From Chryseobacterium sp. ISL-6 (GTDB lineage: Bacteria; Bacteroidota; Bacteroidia; Flavobacteriales; Weeksellaceae): 64,000 bases of DNA. The position numbers and the translations under genes are program-made. Position 1 is the stretch's first letter; each line of letters opens with the position of its first letter. Where the stretch lies: positions 1 through 64,000 of the forward strand of contig NZ_JAGGPT010000006.1 in the NCBI RefSeq assembly GCF_018613715.1, given 5' to 3'. Of this stretch, positions 36,176-45,923 are shown piece after piece. The notes under the pieces were generated by a model. The model was not told the DNA's origin. It did no database searches and worked only from the letters and a program-made list of their open reading frames with translations.

Positions 36176-37681
36176 ATGAAAAAGTTCTCTTATCACTTTC
36201 CTGGTATAGTAGCCATTTTTTTTGTGCTGCTTTTTGTATATGCGGCGACAAGCAAGCTACTAGATTTTGAGGCTTTTCAGGTACAGTTAGCACAATCACC
36301 GCTATTAAGTGCTTATGCAGGATTTATCTCTTATGCTGTTATTATTGTGGAATTAATCATAGCAGTGTTGTTATGTATTAGCAGTACGCGATTAGTAGGA
36401 CTATATGCATCATTCGGACTAATGGTGAGTTTCACGATATACATTTACCTGATTTTAAATTTCAGTGATTTTGTACCGTGTTCCTGTGGTGGAATTCTTG
36501 AAAAGCTGGGATGGACGGAGCATCTGATCTTTAATGCAGTATGTATTGCCCTTGCCTTGGTAGCTATTATCTTTTTGGAAAGGCAGAGAGGAACGAATCA
36601 GCGGCGTTACCTTATTCTCTCCGGAACCATTGGAGTTATAAGCTGCGGGCTGGTGATTTTTTTATTCATCCGCTCGGAACATATCATGAAGACAGAGAAT
36701 AATTTTACCCGGCGCTTTCTTCAGCATCCAATGGAAGAGGATAAAAAAATGAACCTGGGAGCGAATTCTTATTATTTCGCAGGAGCCGCTGATGATAAAA
36801 TATATTTGGGAAATTATACAACTCCCCTCATTTTAACAACAATTGATACAGCTCTGGTAGCAAAGACATCTTTTACCTCAGTAATAGACCGCCATAACCA
36901 TCCGTTCCGGTCAATACAAACGCAGGTTCAAAAGCCTTACTATTATATTTATGATGGCAATGTCCCTGTTATTTACAGAGGTGAACTCGGTAAGCAAAAT
37001 GCCAAGACAATTAGCTATAAGGATGCATACTTCAACCAGATCATTCCTTTGGATTCTACGCGCTTTGCCATAAGGACGCAAAGTAGCGAAACCCAAAATC
37101 GTGTATTGGGTATTTTGGATCTTCAGCGAAAATCAAAGGTGAAGCTGTATTCAGATGTGCTGGAAAAACAAAAGGACGGGGTTTTCGATTCAGATGGCAA
37201 AATGATTCGGGACCCTGCAACTGGAAAGCTTTTGTATACCTATTTCTATCGCAACCAGTTCATGGAAATGGATCATGAGCTGAATGTACTGAGAAAGCTT
37301 CATACGATTGACACCGTTACCAGGGCACAAATACAGGTAACGCAACTGAAAGACGGACAGCACAAAATGAGTGCACCGCCCTTAACAGTGAATAAAAATA
37401 TGGTTGCATATCGCAAACTCTTGTTTAACGAATCTAATCTAATGGGAAAGCATGAATCCCGAAAAGCCTGGAAGCAAGCAGCTATTGTAGATGTGTACCG
37501 TACCGACCGGCAGGAATATGTGGGAAGTTTTTATGTCTTTCACCGCGGGAAGGATAAGATTTCCCATATGCTTGTTACCGATAAGTATTTCTATATCCTT
37601 ATCGGAAATGAAATTGTCAGGTATCGGTTATACCCGTCCCTTACCCGGCATTTCAGCACAGGGAAAGCCGAAAACCTGTAA
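36176..37681 (+). CDS. MauE/DoxX-type membrane protein with exported C-terminal domain
   Basis: A 501-aa protein. Four or five membrane helices in the first 160 residues include the PCSCGG motif near 101-106 (FSDFVPCSCGGILEKLGW) that marks the MauE-like redox-associated family. After another helix at about 150-165 comes a domain of about 330 aa of beta-strand type (propeller-like), facing the periplasm. MauE relatives help form disulfides in small Cys-containing exported proteins. The next gene encodes just such a protein, which fits a partnership. Confidence 0.75.
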   Translation: MKKFSYHFPGIVAIFFVLLFVYAATSKLLDFEAFQVQLAQSPLLSAYAGFISYAVIIVELIIAVLLCISSTRLVGLYASFGLMVSFTIYIYLILNFSDFVPCSCGGILEKLGWTEHLIFNAVCIALALVAIIFLERQRGTNQRRYLILSGTIGVISCGLVIFLFIRSEHIMKTENNFTRRFLQHPMEEDKKMNLGANSYYFAGAADDKIYLGNYTTPLILTTIDTALVAKTSFTSVIDRHNHPFRSIQTQVQKPYYYIYDGNVPVIYRGELGKQNAKTISYKDAYFNQIIPLDSTRFAIRTQSSETQNRVLGILDLQRKSKVKLYSDVLEKQKDGVFDSDGKMIRDPATGKLLYTYFYRNQFMEMDHELNVLRKLHTIDTVTRAQIQVTQLKDGQHKMSAPPLTVNKNMVAYRKLLFNESNLMGKHESRKAWKQAAIVDVYRTDRQEYVGSFYVFHRGKDKISHMLVTDKYFYILIGNEIVRYRLYPSLTRHFSTGKAENL

Positions 37682-37714
37682 AAAAGAGTAGGCATAACAT
37701 CAAAATCTTTTTAT

Positions 37715-37969
37715 ATGAAAAAGTTTATTTTGCCTGTTGTAGTTTTCTTAACAGGCGCAGGAGGAGCATTTGCATCCACCGTATCTAAAACCGCAGATTC
37801 AACAATGGTCCCTGGTCACAGGTTTGATCCATCTGCATCAGAAGTGAAATGTATCGAAGTTGCCCAATGCAGCACCATCGAAGGTGCAGAATGTACCTGG
37901 AACTCCGAAGTACTGAGAGAAAAGATCAATGACACTGCATGCGGAGCGCCATTGTACCGACTTAACTAA
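37715..37969 (+). CDS. Small exported Cys-containing protein (DUF6520-like)
   Basis: An 84-aa protein with signal peptide (MKKFILPVVVFLTGAGGAFA) and a mature part with four Cys (EVKCIEVAQCSTIEGAECTW and DTACGAPLY). The N terminus is characteristic of the DUF6520 family of Flavobacteriia. It is 33 bases after the MauE-like gene and ends in a terminator shared with the convergent peptidase gene. It is probably a secreted disulfide-bonded peptide whose folding uses MauE; the role is unknown. Confidence 0.75.
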   Translation: MKKFILPVVVFLTGAGGAFASTVSKTADSTMVPGHRFDPSASEVKCIEVAQCSTIEGAECTWNSEVLREKINDTACGAPLYRLN

Positions 37970-37975
37970 AAATCT

Positions 37976-38005
37976 GAAGGGTGTCAAAAGCACCCTTCTT
38001 TATTT
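37976..38005 (+). terminator. Bidirectional terminator between convergent genes
   Basis: GAAGGGTG (37976-37983) and CACCCTTC (37991-37998) with a 7-base loop, followed by a T-rich run. It touches the stop codon of the S9 peptidase on the other strand. Confidence 0.75.
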
Positions 38006-40582
38006 ATTATTAACCCATATTGCCGTCTTATGATCTCTCAGGTAAAAATCAAACCAATCCAATATCTTGTAAGTAAGGTCTGTCTTAGAAGCCTCTTGCC
38101 ACATAGAATGTCCGTCATTAGGATAAAATAATGCTATGACATTCTTTTTATTCCTTTTCAGAGCATTGTAAAACGTCCGGGTTTCTTCCCAGTTTACATT
38201 CTTATCCTGCATACCACACCACAAAAGTATAGGTGAAGTAACCCGATCGGCACGATACAGTGGATTGTTTCTAAAATAAAGCTCCTTATTCTGTGAAAAG
38301 GATTTTCCCATCCTGTACTGCCCGGATTCATACCGCCAGAATTCCGGCATATGGTAATTCTCATTAAAAGTATGGTAAACATGCACAACGTCGGCATTGG
38401 CCGCTCCCGAAATATAGGTTGTGAACAGATCTGATCGGGTAGCGATAAAATTAGCCTGATATCCACCAAATGATTGTCCTATAAGCCCAATTTTCAGGGG
38501 GTTAATAGAAGTATTTTTTAGTACAGCTTTCATAGCAGATTCTACCGAATACAGCGCAGAAATTCCCGGACCTTCCGAACCATAAGCGATATCCGGTAAA
38601 AAGACAAAATATCCCTTTTCCTGTAATAACCTCACATTAAAGCCCAGGCTATTTTTATAAGTTGGCCGCCAGTACTGTGAGCTTAAGTGATGTTGCGTTT
38701 CATAAATATGCGCCACCATCGGATAGTTCATCGAAGGATTGAAATCTATAGGGTAATAGAGCAGCCCCTTTAATGGAGTATTCTCAGGCCCAATATATTC
38801 GATGACATCCATTCTTGCCTCTGAAATCTTAGTATCCCCTTGATTACTTTGATAGATCACTTTACTTTTATTATCCTTTGTAATTACAACGCGGGGTGGC
38901 ATATTATAATTTTCCTGCAAATAAGCAAAGGTACTAAAAGAGGGATTATACAGAAGAGAACTCATTCTGCCATCTGTAGGAGGAATGGCAGTATAGCTTT
39001 TATTCACATGTAATCTCTCATACCCGAACCGATTATTCATTTCATTCCGGTATTCTACGATCAGTTGAGCTTTATCATCAATCACCGAACGATAAAAATT
39101 GTAATTGGCTAAGAGCGATTCCCTTTTACTTTCCATAATACGAAATATGTATCCTTTAGTAGTTGCGGTTAATGTTTTAAAGCTTTCTTTCCGGATATCA
39201 TAGTACCAGAGAGCATCATTCCCACCAAAAACAATTCCTTTACCATCATTGGTAAAGTAAGGCTGCTCTACTCCATTTTTTGAGATAAGAATTGTTTTCC
39301 CATCAGAAATCCTGTATAATTTCCAGTACTTGTTTTCGGGGTAGAGAAGATATTCTCCCTTTGCGGAAGTATATAATTCAGTCCCTATGGTATCAACTTT
39401 TACGGAAATATTGCTTATCCGGTCGTATACAGAAATCAGCAAAGAAGGTGTTTTTTGCGTATAATCTTTTAACTCTAGAGGCTTGAAAGCCAGGAAATAC
39501 CTATGGTTATGCAGCGGAATGATTTTTTGAAATCCACTGCTGCCATTCAGGTTTTCAAGCTGCCCTGATTCAGGTTCCCAGAGATAATACGTTTCCTGAA
39601 ATTGTGGTAAAAATTTCTCTTCAAGATTTTTATCATCACCGTACCAAATCTCGGGTGACGATTTCTTTGTCTCTGTCTTGTTTTTGATGGTGTGAAGAAA
39701 AAATAATTTTTCCTTCCCAATGCTTTTTACCGTAATATGATGGAACAAAAGGCTTTCGTCTAAAGGATAGCTTTTAAAATCCTTAAGACTTATAGATACC
39801 ATTTTCATATACCCGGTCGTAAGGTCTTTTTCAAAGCTGATCAGGCTTTCTCCGTCAGGCGCAGTGTAAATACTCTCAATTGGCCTGTTAGTCTGGTACA
39901 GCAACCGTTTAGCAGAACCGGAAAACTTGAAAATGCTGTACTGTTTGACTTTTTTATCTTCGTTTCTTTCCTTCTGCACCGCATAAAGTTCAAAATTCCT
40001 ATCTAATAGATAAGTCATAATATGTTCCAATACCTGTATGGGATGTCCGTTTGCCGAGTACCATACAAGGGAATTCGTTTGCGAAGAATCAGACCATAAC
40101 AAAAATTCTTTGCCGTTTTTAAGAACTTCAATTTTTTTTATTTGATTAAAAATTTTACGATTGGCAAAAATATTACCTTCACTATCTTTCTCTTGTGCTT
40201 TTCCCTTTTTTTTCTCCCCTAAGCTCAGATATTCCGCCTTTCCTTCTTTATGCAACAGCAATACCCTGTTATTGATAAGAAACTGTAATTCCGAAATATT
40301 AGTTCTTTTAAGGGCAATGGATTCGGGGACATCTGTTCTTAAGATCATCAAAGTGTCTTGCCCAGAGTCCATTATCTTTTTTACAGCCAACCAATTTCCG
40401 TCCGCTGATATTTTGAGTAGCTGGATTTCATGGGATTCTGAACCTAACTTTTGAAGAGGATGGATGTCTTTTACTTTAAGGTCCTGTGCGGAGAATAAGG
40501 GCAACAATACAGGTAGCCACTTAAGTAAGTAAAGTAAAAGCAGCGTTATAAGAATCTTGGCCAAGCGGCAGGCTGTTTTCAT
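38000..40582 (-). CDS. Exported S9-family serine peptidase
   Basis: An 860-aa protein with an N-terminal hydrophobic signal (LITLLLLYLLKWLPVLLPLF). A long beta-propeller-type region (about 40-600) and a C-terminal alpha/beta hydrolase domain follow. The nucleophile is S704 in GQSFGGY, with the Asp in GMQDKNVNW and the His in NDGHSMW. This is the layout of dipeptidyl- or acylaminoacyl-peptidases acting on short peptides. It overlaps the susD-like stop by one base (40582), so susC, susD and the peptidase form one operon. The locus may take up and degrade peptides rather than sugars. Confidence 0.9.
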   Translation of the reverse strand: MKTACRLAKILITLLLLYLLKWLPVLLPLFSAQDLKVKDIHPLQKLGSESHEIQLLKISADGNWLAVKKIMDSGQDTLMILRTDVPESIALKRTNISELQFLINNRVLLLHKEGKAEYLSLGEKKKGKAQEKDSEGNIFANRKIFNQIKKIEVLKNGKEFLLWSDSSQTNSLVWYSANGHPIQVLEHIMTYLLDRNFELYAVQKERNEDKKVKQYSIFKFSGSAKRLLYQTNRPIESIYTAPDGESLISFEKDLTTGYMKMVSISLKDFKSYPLDESLLFHHITVKSIGKEKLFFLHTIKNKTETKKSSPEIWYGDDKNLEEKFLPQFQETYYLWEPESGQLENLNGSSGFQKIIPLHNHRYFLAFKPLELKDYTQKTPSLLISVYDRISNISVKVDTIGTELYTSAKGEYLLYPENKYWKLYRISDGKTILISKNGVEQPYFTNDGKGIVFGGNDALWYYDIRKESFKTLTATTKGYIFRIMESKRESLLANYNFYRSVIDDKAQLIVEYRNEMNNRFGYERLHVNKSYTAIPPTDGRMSSLLYNPSFSTFAYLQENYNMPPRVVITKDNKSKVIYQSNQGDTKISEARMDVIEYIGPENTPLKGLLYYPIDFNPSMNYPMVAHIYETQHHLSSQYWRPTYKNSLGFNVRLLQEKGYFVFLPDIAYGSEGPGISALYSVESAMKAVLKNTSINPLKIGLIGQSFGGYQANFIATRSDLFTTYISGAANADVVHVYHTFNENYHMPEFWRYESGQYRMGKSFSQNKELYFRNNPLYRADRVTSPILLWCGMQDKNVNWEETRTFYNALKRNKKNVIALFYPNDGHSMWQEASKTDLTYKILDWFDFYLRDHKTAIWVNNK

Positions 40583-42009
40583 CAGTATCCCTGGTTTTGT
40601 GGGTTAAGGTTAGCATTCAGTAGCAGCTCTTTTTGTGGAAGAGGCCATGCCGTATGGTAGCTTTTCCAGTTAGGCTTTACGCCTATCAGTTCTCCAAGAC
40701 GGCTAAACCTTTTTAAGGTGAGAAACCGCTGTCCCATTTCAGCAAAGAATTCTCTTCTGATTTCCAATAGTAATTCCTGAAGAAAGATATCTTTTGTACT
40801 ACTTCCAAGAGCAGGAATTCCGGCTCGCTCTTTAATAGCATTAATATAAGGCAGAGCTTCTGTTATCTTATTTTGCTGAGCAAGAGCCTCTGCCATTATT
40901 AAATAAACTTCTTCAAGCCTAAAAACTATTGAATATTCATCGGTATTTCCTGAAATATTTTTGTATTTGGCTGTCCGGTACCATGTATTTTGAGAAGTCG
41001 TAACAGGGATGATCCATGCTTGTTTTCTTAGATCAGAACTGCTGAAAGTACTCATTAAATTCGGACTAAGCGCATAAGCATTTGGAGCAGCATTAGAAAA
41101 ATAATACAGTGAAGCTTCTTTGGTAGCATCCCCGGAATTAAGTGGTTTTAACTGCCAAAGGATATGCTTTCCTTCTTTTTTGAAAACTTTTGTAATATTG
41201 GGCTCTAACTGATAAAGAGAGTTTTGAAGAATGCCGTCTGCCAATTGCTGAGCCAAATTCCATTTTTGCTGTAGTATGTATACTTTTACCAGCATCAATT
41301 CTGCTGCTTTTTTATTGGGATAAATCCTTTCGGTACTGCGGTAGGTATCGGAAAGTAAGCTAATGGCAAGATTCAGGTCAGCCTCTAATTTCTGTAACAA
41401 TGCTTCTTTGGAAAGTTTTGACAAATGACTGTTAAACTGATAGTCTGTCGTATCCGTATAGGGGATTTCCTGATAAATCTGTTGCAGATAGAAATAAATA
41501 AGGCTTCGCACTAAAAGGGCTTCCCCTTTGATCCTGTTTTTATCTTCTGTACTCAGCGACTGTGAATTGCTAACTCCCATTATAATGGAATTAGCAGCAT
41601 AAATTTGCTGATATGCCGTATTCCAAACTTTTTCTATCATCGGATTGGTGGGAATCTGCTGGTTTTGGTAGAGCTCCAGTGCCCCGCTGTTATTATTCAT
41701 ATAGTAGCAGTCCAGATCATCGGTATAGGTTCCCAAAAGAGCTCCCATACCATCGCTTCCACCGCAAATAAGTGAAGAAGTGAATAATCCTGAATATAAT
41801 CCTGATAAAGCAGCATTAGCACTTTGCAGGTCTTCAAATACCTGATGAGTCCCGATCTGGTTATCCGGATCATCTGCCTCAACCAGCTTTTCGCATGAAA
41901 GTGTTGTGAACAAAAGGAAAAGAAAGATGAAAGGTATTTTTATAGCTGTAAAAGGTATCAAGGTTATAGAATTAGTAACCTCGCTGATATTGATATTATA
42001 TTTTTTCAT
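40582..42009 (-). CDS. SusD/RagB-family nutrient-binding lipoprotein
   Basis: The frame opens at 42096, but ATG 42009 (MKKYNINISEV) is the likely start, giving 475 aa with lipobox LLFTTLSC (Cys39). The SusD marks are TPR-like helices in the N-terminal half and the C-terminal pattern FRLEEVYLIMAEALAQQNKI, AIKERAGIP and EIRREFFAEMGQRFLTLKRF. It lies 10 bases after susC and overlaps the peptidase gene. It caps the TonB-dependent channel on the cell surface. Confidence 0.9.
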   Translation of the reverse strand: MKKYNINISEVTNSITLIPFTAIKIPFIFLFLLFTTLSCEKLVEADDPDNQIGTHQVFEDLQSANAALSGLYSGLFTSSLICGGSDGMGALLGTYTDDLDCYYMNNNSGALELYQNQQIPTNPMIEKVWNTAYQQIYAANSIIMGVSNSQSLSTEDKNRIKGEALLVRSLIYFYLQQIYQEIPYTDTTDYQFNSHLSKLSKEALLQKLEADLNLAISLLSDTYRSTERIYPNKKAAELMLVKVYILQQKWNLAQQLADGILQNSLYQLEPNITKVFKKEGKHILWQLKPLNSGDATKEASLYYFSNAAPNAYALSPNLMSTFSSSDLRKQAWIIPVTTSQNTWYRTAKYKNISGNTDEYSIVFRLEEVYLIMAEALAQQNKITEALPYINAIKERAGIPALGSSTKDIFLQELLLEIRREFFAEMGQRFLTLKRFSRLGELIGVKPNWKSYHTAWPLPQKELLLNANLNPQNQGY

Positions 42010-42019
42010 TTTCTTTGTT

Positions 42020-44887
42020 TTAAAAGTTAAGCTGAATTCCGAAGGAATAGGTTTTAAGTGGTGGTAAAAAACCTGTAAGAACAAATTCAGGATCAAGCCC
42101 GAAATAGTTGGTCCATGTCAGCAGGTTTTGCCCCTGAAAGTAAATAAGCACATCCTTTATGATACTGCTTTCCGGCTTTAACCTGTAGCTCAGTTGAATA
42201 TTTTTCAACCGTATAAATGAAGCATCATCAATGGCCGCCGTACTGTTCTTGAAGAGAGTTTGCAAGGTGGTTTTCTGAGTGTCAGCTCCTGAAGTGTAGG
42301 GCATATATGTTCCTCCCTGATTATCAGCAGACCATACATCCAACAGCTCTACTGGCTGATTGTTCATCGTTCCCGGGGTAGGCATATAATTGTGGTAATT
42401 CCAGTTCCTTTGCTTAACAAACTGTAATAAAAAAGAGAACGTCCAGCTTTTATACTGGAGCTGATTCTGTAACCCTCCAAAATACCGGACACCTATTCTT
42501 TCGATCACCTGATTATCATCCAGCGAAGTGATTTTACCATCACCGTTAAAATCCTTGAACCTGTAGAGTCCAGTAACCGGATCTATTCCTTCATACTGAT
42601 AGACTTTTACAATAGAAACAGGATATCCCAAAACATATTGATTGGCATAAGTAGAGCCTTCCAGCCCGGGAAATGATACGAGTTTGCTTGTCGGAATGCT
42701 GATGTTAAAGCTGGTATTCCATTTGAACTTAGAAGATTTTATCGGATACGCATTAATATCTAATTCAAATCCTTTGTTTTCAACCGTTGCCGGAAGATTG
42801 GCCTGAATAGAACTGAAACCTGTTGTCCCCGGTAATGGAATTCCTACCAATTGGTTAGAAGAGCGGTTTCGATACCATGCTGCCGAAAGGTTGATGCGGT
42901 CTTTCAAAAAGCCCAATTCCACTGCGGCTTCGAGCTTCTCTGTTTTCTCCCAGCTGAAAAGAGGATTATACAATCTCGAAGGATTCAGTGCCGTAATCCC
43001 GCCATAACCCGTCCCTGAAATGGTATAGGTATCCAGATATTGGTAATCGCCAATCTTATCATTACCGGTAGTCCCGATGCTGCCTCTGAACTTTCCAAAG
43101 CTTAGCCATCTACTTTCCCTTAGAATATTTTCATTTGAGAATAACCATGCAGCTCCTACAGCTCCAAAATTAGCAAATCGTTTTTGCGGGCCGAATCGGC
43201 TGGAACCATCCCTTCTTCCGGTAACATTGAGAATATACTTATTTTTATATTGATAGTTGATACGCCCGAATAAGGCGGCATATCTATATTCACTGCCTGC
43301 TTCGGTGATAATTTTGGTTTTTGCCGCGCCTATATTGTGGATCAGAGCATTACTTTCAAATCCATATCCCTGGTTCTGGGACTGGTAGCCGGAATCCTGC
43401 TGGAAGGTGCCTCCGGCAAGCACATCAAACTGATGGTCTCCAAAGTCATGCTTCCAGTTAATTTGTGGTTCTATGATATAGGAGAAATATTGCCGCCTGT
43501 TCCTCAGTGCTGAAGAAGAAGCACTGGTTAAGCCGTAAGATGGATTGTACATGGTATGGGGAAGCAATGAATATTCCTCAAAAGCCCGGTAATTAACCCC
43601 ACCATTGAGCTTAACCGATATTCCTTTGTATACTTCATAACCCATATTGATATTGGAAGTGAACTGTTTATTGTCATTGGAGTAGGTACTTACGAAAGGT
43701 GCAATGGGATTATCAAAGGTATTATTCTCCCAGTTGATACTCCCGTTTGGCGAATATAAAGCCGGAGCATTAGGGCTAAGGAATAATGATTTGTTGGTAA
43801 TCTCCTGATTGAGCATATTATTAGTCTGAAAGGAAATCAGGTTAGAAATATTAGCTGTAAATTTTCTGTCTTTTGACTGATGAGAGATGTTGCTCGTGAT
43901 ATTATTTGTTTTATATCTGAATGAAGCGGGAAACACAGTGGTCTGCTCTTGATGGCTGCCGCTTACTAAAAACGAAGTACCCTCACTACCTCCGCTTATA
44001 GAAATTTGTGTACTTATAGCTTCAGCGGTATTACCAATCAGTACTTTCTGCCAATCAGTGTAGCGGGACTGGTTCCAAATTCCATTGATATCGTAGGCCG
44101 TAGCAGGATAAGCAGTAATCCCATCATTAGCATACGCCTCTTTACGCATACGGACATACTCTGCGGTATTCATCATCTTCATCTTGGAAGCGGCACTGCT
44201 TAAGGCATAGCTGCTGTTAACGCTAAACTGTGTCTTTCCTTTTTTTCCCTTTTTAGTAGTGATAAGGACTACACCATTAGCTCCCCGCGAACCATAAATA
44301 GCAGTAGCATCGGCATCTTTCAGTATTTCGATGTTTTCAATATCATTAGGGTTAATGCTGTTTAATGGACTGATGGAAGAGTAAGGCATAATGCTGCTCG
44401 AATACCGGGATGGGTTCTCGGAACTGATCACCACGCCATCGACAATATACATCGGGTCATTGCCCTCTCTTCTAAGGCTGTTTTTCCCACGAATCTGGAT
44501 ATCAAAACCGCCACCGGGAACACCGGAATTCTGAATGATATTGACACCGGAGACCCTACCCTGTATTGCAGAAAGTACATTAGCTACAGGCTGGTTTTCG
44601 ATATCTTTTGACGATACTTTTGCTATGCTTCCGGTGCGCTCTTTGTCTTTTACCTTATAATATCCGGCATTAAGCACAACTTCTTCAATGTTGCTTACTT
44701 TTTCTGAAGGGGGCTTATTTGAAGGGGATAAGGTATCGGTCTTTTTCCTTAATACGGATGCTTCAGCAATACTCTTTCGGGAAATAGTATCAGAGCTTCT
44801 CTGTACCTGTGCCTGAAAAGAGGTGCCTGCTACCGTCAGCATAAGGACACATGAAATGTGCCCTATGCTGGTATAGGATTTTTTCAT
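42020..44887 (-). CDS. SusC/RagA-family TonB-dependent outer-membrane transporter
   Basis: A 955-aa protein with signal peptide (CVLMLTVAGTSFQAQ). A plug domain follows with the SusC signatures GRVSGVNIIQNSGVPGGG, IYGSRGANGVVLITTKKGK and 'DPMYIVDGV', then a 22-strand-type barrel that ends in aromatic QLNF. The usual N-terminal carboxypeptidase-like domain is reduced or missing; a short linker (about 25-65) takes its place. Together with SusD it imports large substrates; with the S9 peptidase downstream, a peptide substrate is plausible. Confidence 0.92.
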   Translation of the reverse strand: MKKSYTSIGHISCVLMLTVAGTSFQAQVQRSSDTISRKSIAEASVLRKKTDTLSPSNKPPSEKVSNIEEVVLNAGYYKVKDKERTGSIAKVSSKDIENQPVANVLSAIQGRVSGVNIIQNSGVPGGGFDIQIRGKNSLRREGNDPMYIVDGVVISSENPSRYSSSIMPYSSISPLNSINPNDIENIEILKDADATAIYGSRGANGVVLITTKKGKKGKTQFSVNSSYALSSAASKMKMMNTAEYVRMRKEAYANDGITAYPATAYDINGIWNQSRYTDWQKVLIGNTAEAISTQISISGGSEGTSFLVSGSHQEQTTVFPASFRYKTNNITSNISHQSKDRKFTANISNLISFQTNNMLNQEITNKSLFLSPNAPALYSPNGSINWENNTFDNPIAPFVSTYSNDNKQFTSNINMGYEVYKGISVKLNGGVNYRAFEEYSLLPHTMYNPSYGLTSASSSALRNRRQYFSYIIEPQINWKHDFGDHQFDVLAGGTFQQDSGYQSQNQGYGFESNALIHNIGAAKTKIITEAGSEYRYAALFGRINYQYKNKYILNVTGRRDGSSRFGPQKRFANFGAVGAAWLFSNENILRESRWLSFGKFRGSIGTTGNDKIGDYQYLDTYTISGTGYGGITALNPSRLYNPLFSWEKTEKLEAAVELGFLKDRINLSAAWYRNRSSNQLVGIPLPGTTGFSSIQANLPATVENKGFELDINAYPIKSSKFKWNTSFNISIPTSKLVSFPGLEGSTYANQYVLGYPVSIVKVYQYEGIDPVTGLYRFKDFNGDGKITSLDDNQVIERIGVRYFGGLQNQLQYKSWTFSFLLQFVKQRNWNYHNYMPTPGTMNNQPVELLDVWSADNQGGTYMPYTSGADTQKTTLQTLFKNSTAAIDDASFIRLKNIQLSYRLKPESSIIKDVLIYFQGQNLLTWTNYFGLDPEFVLTGFLPPLKTYSFGIQLNF

Positions 44888-44919
44888 AAATTTGAAAAGT
44901 TTAATTTAATTAAGCAATT

Positions 44920-44966
44920 AGGCTCTTTCCTGCTCAGCTGTCAACTTTTGCGGAAAGGGCTTTTTT
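44920..44966 (+). terminator. Terminator-like hairpin on the strand opposite the susC leader
   Basis: GGCTCTTTCC (44921-44930) and GGAAAGGGC (44952-44960) can pair and are followed by six T on the plus strand, 35-80 bases upstream of the susC start. No plus-strand gene precedes it. It may end an antisense RNA or act as a hairpin in the susC leader. Confidence 0.45.
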
Positions 44967-45273
44967 ATTTCTTACAGTACAAGATATACAGCCTTACGTA
45001 TCGTTATAGTAAGTGAAATTCGGCTTCATGTTGTTCTTTATGTTTTCTTTGTGTCTTATAGTTTTTGCTGTTTTATAATTTGTTACGGGCGGAAACTATA
45101 GCCTCCGGCTCGAACAAATATTAACATGAATGTAAGATTTAGTCCTCTCTAAGCATTACTGCCGCAATGGTATTGCACCATTGTATCTTTCTCAATGCGA
45201 ACTTATTTTGTAAACTTTTGCTTAGATGTGTGTGAATTCCGGAAATAAAACGGCATGAGACCCAACATTATCT

Positions 45274-45380
45274 GACTTGAGGTACTGCCATACCGTGCAA
45301 CAGATAAGTGGGCTCATGCCTAGGTCATGAGCCGCTTACTTATCATCTCGTTGCATAAGAAAATTGGCAGTTTTCAAGTC
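45274..45380. repeat. Long imperfect inverted repeat
   Basis: Arms of about 50 bases run from GACTTGAGGTACTGCCA through AGATAAGTGGGCTCATG to CATGAGCCGCTTACTTATCA, GCATAAG and CTGCCA/TTCAAGTC-type complement. The centre is CCTAGGT at 45319-45325. There are several small bulges. It lies in the 630-base gap between susC and the XRE/nuclease pair. Confidence 0.65.
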
Positions 45381-45520
45381 GAGACTCTAAGCAATAGCTT
45401 CTATTATTATACTTTGAAGTATCGCAAAATTACTGTTATTGTAACTTATAATGCAAATATAATAAAAATAACGACATATACGTCGTTGAAAATGTAAGTT
45501 TTTATGAATTATTTTATATA

Positions 45521-45850
45521 ATGAATTACCAACTACAATCTTTTAGATACAGAGTAGCTGTAGGAATCACTTTCAAAAAATTGAGGGTGGCAGTAAAGAT
45601 TGATAATAAAGCAATGACGCAAGAGTATCTAAATAATGATATTTTTGTTAAATATTCTAAAACCTGGAATGCAGCGAGAGAAGAAGCATTACCAAATACA
45701 ACGCTCGAAAATCTTTTTATAATTGCTAACTACTTTAACATTAGTATTGAAGAATTATTTGAGCAAGTAGCTAAAGTTTCTAAAGATGAAATTGATTCTG
45801 CTATTAAAGAAAAAAAGATTTTGAGGGAAAAATATAATACAATGAAATAA
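45521..45850 (+). CDS. XRE-like helix-turn-helix protein
   Basis: A 109-aa protein. The opening VGITFKKLRVAVKI and the later PNTTLENLFIIANYFNISIE with IEELFEQVAK follow the XRE pattern. An unusual insert (EYLNNDIFVKYSKTWNAARE) stands between the first and last helices. A DNA-binding regulator is likely. It precedes a nuclease-like gene by 73 bases on the same strand; the two could form a small defence or regulatory pair. Confidence 0.6.
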   Translation: MNYQLQSFRYRVAVGITFKKLRVAVKIDNKAMTQEYLNNDIFVKYSKTWNAAREEALPNTTLENLFIIANYFNISIEELFEQVAKVSKDEIDSAIKEKKILREKYNTMK

Positions 45851-45923
45851 TGCCAATATAATAAATTTATTTCTGGTGCTATAGTAAACAGTTAAAAGTT
45901 TTTTTTTGAAAATTTGCCATATT

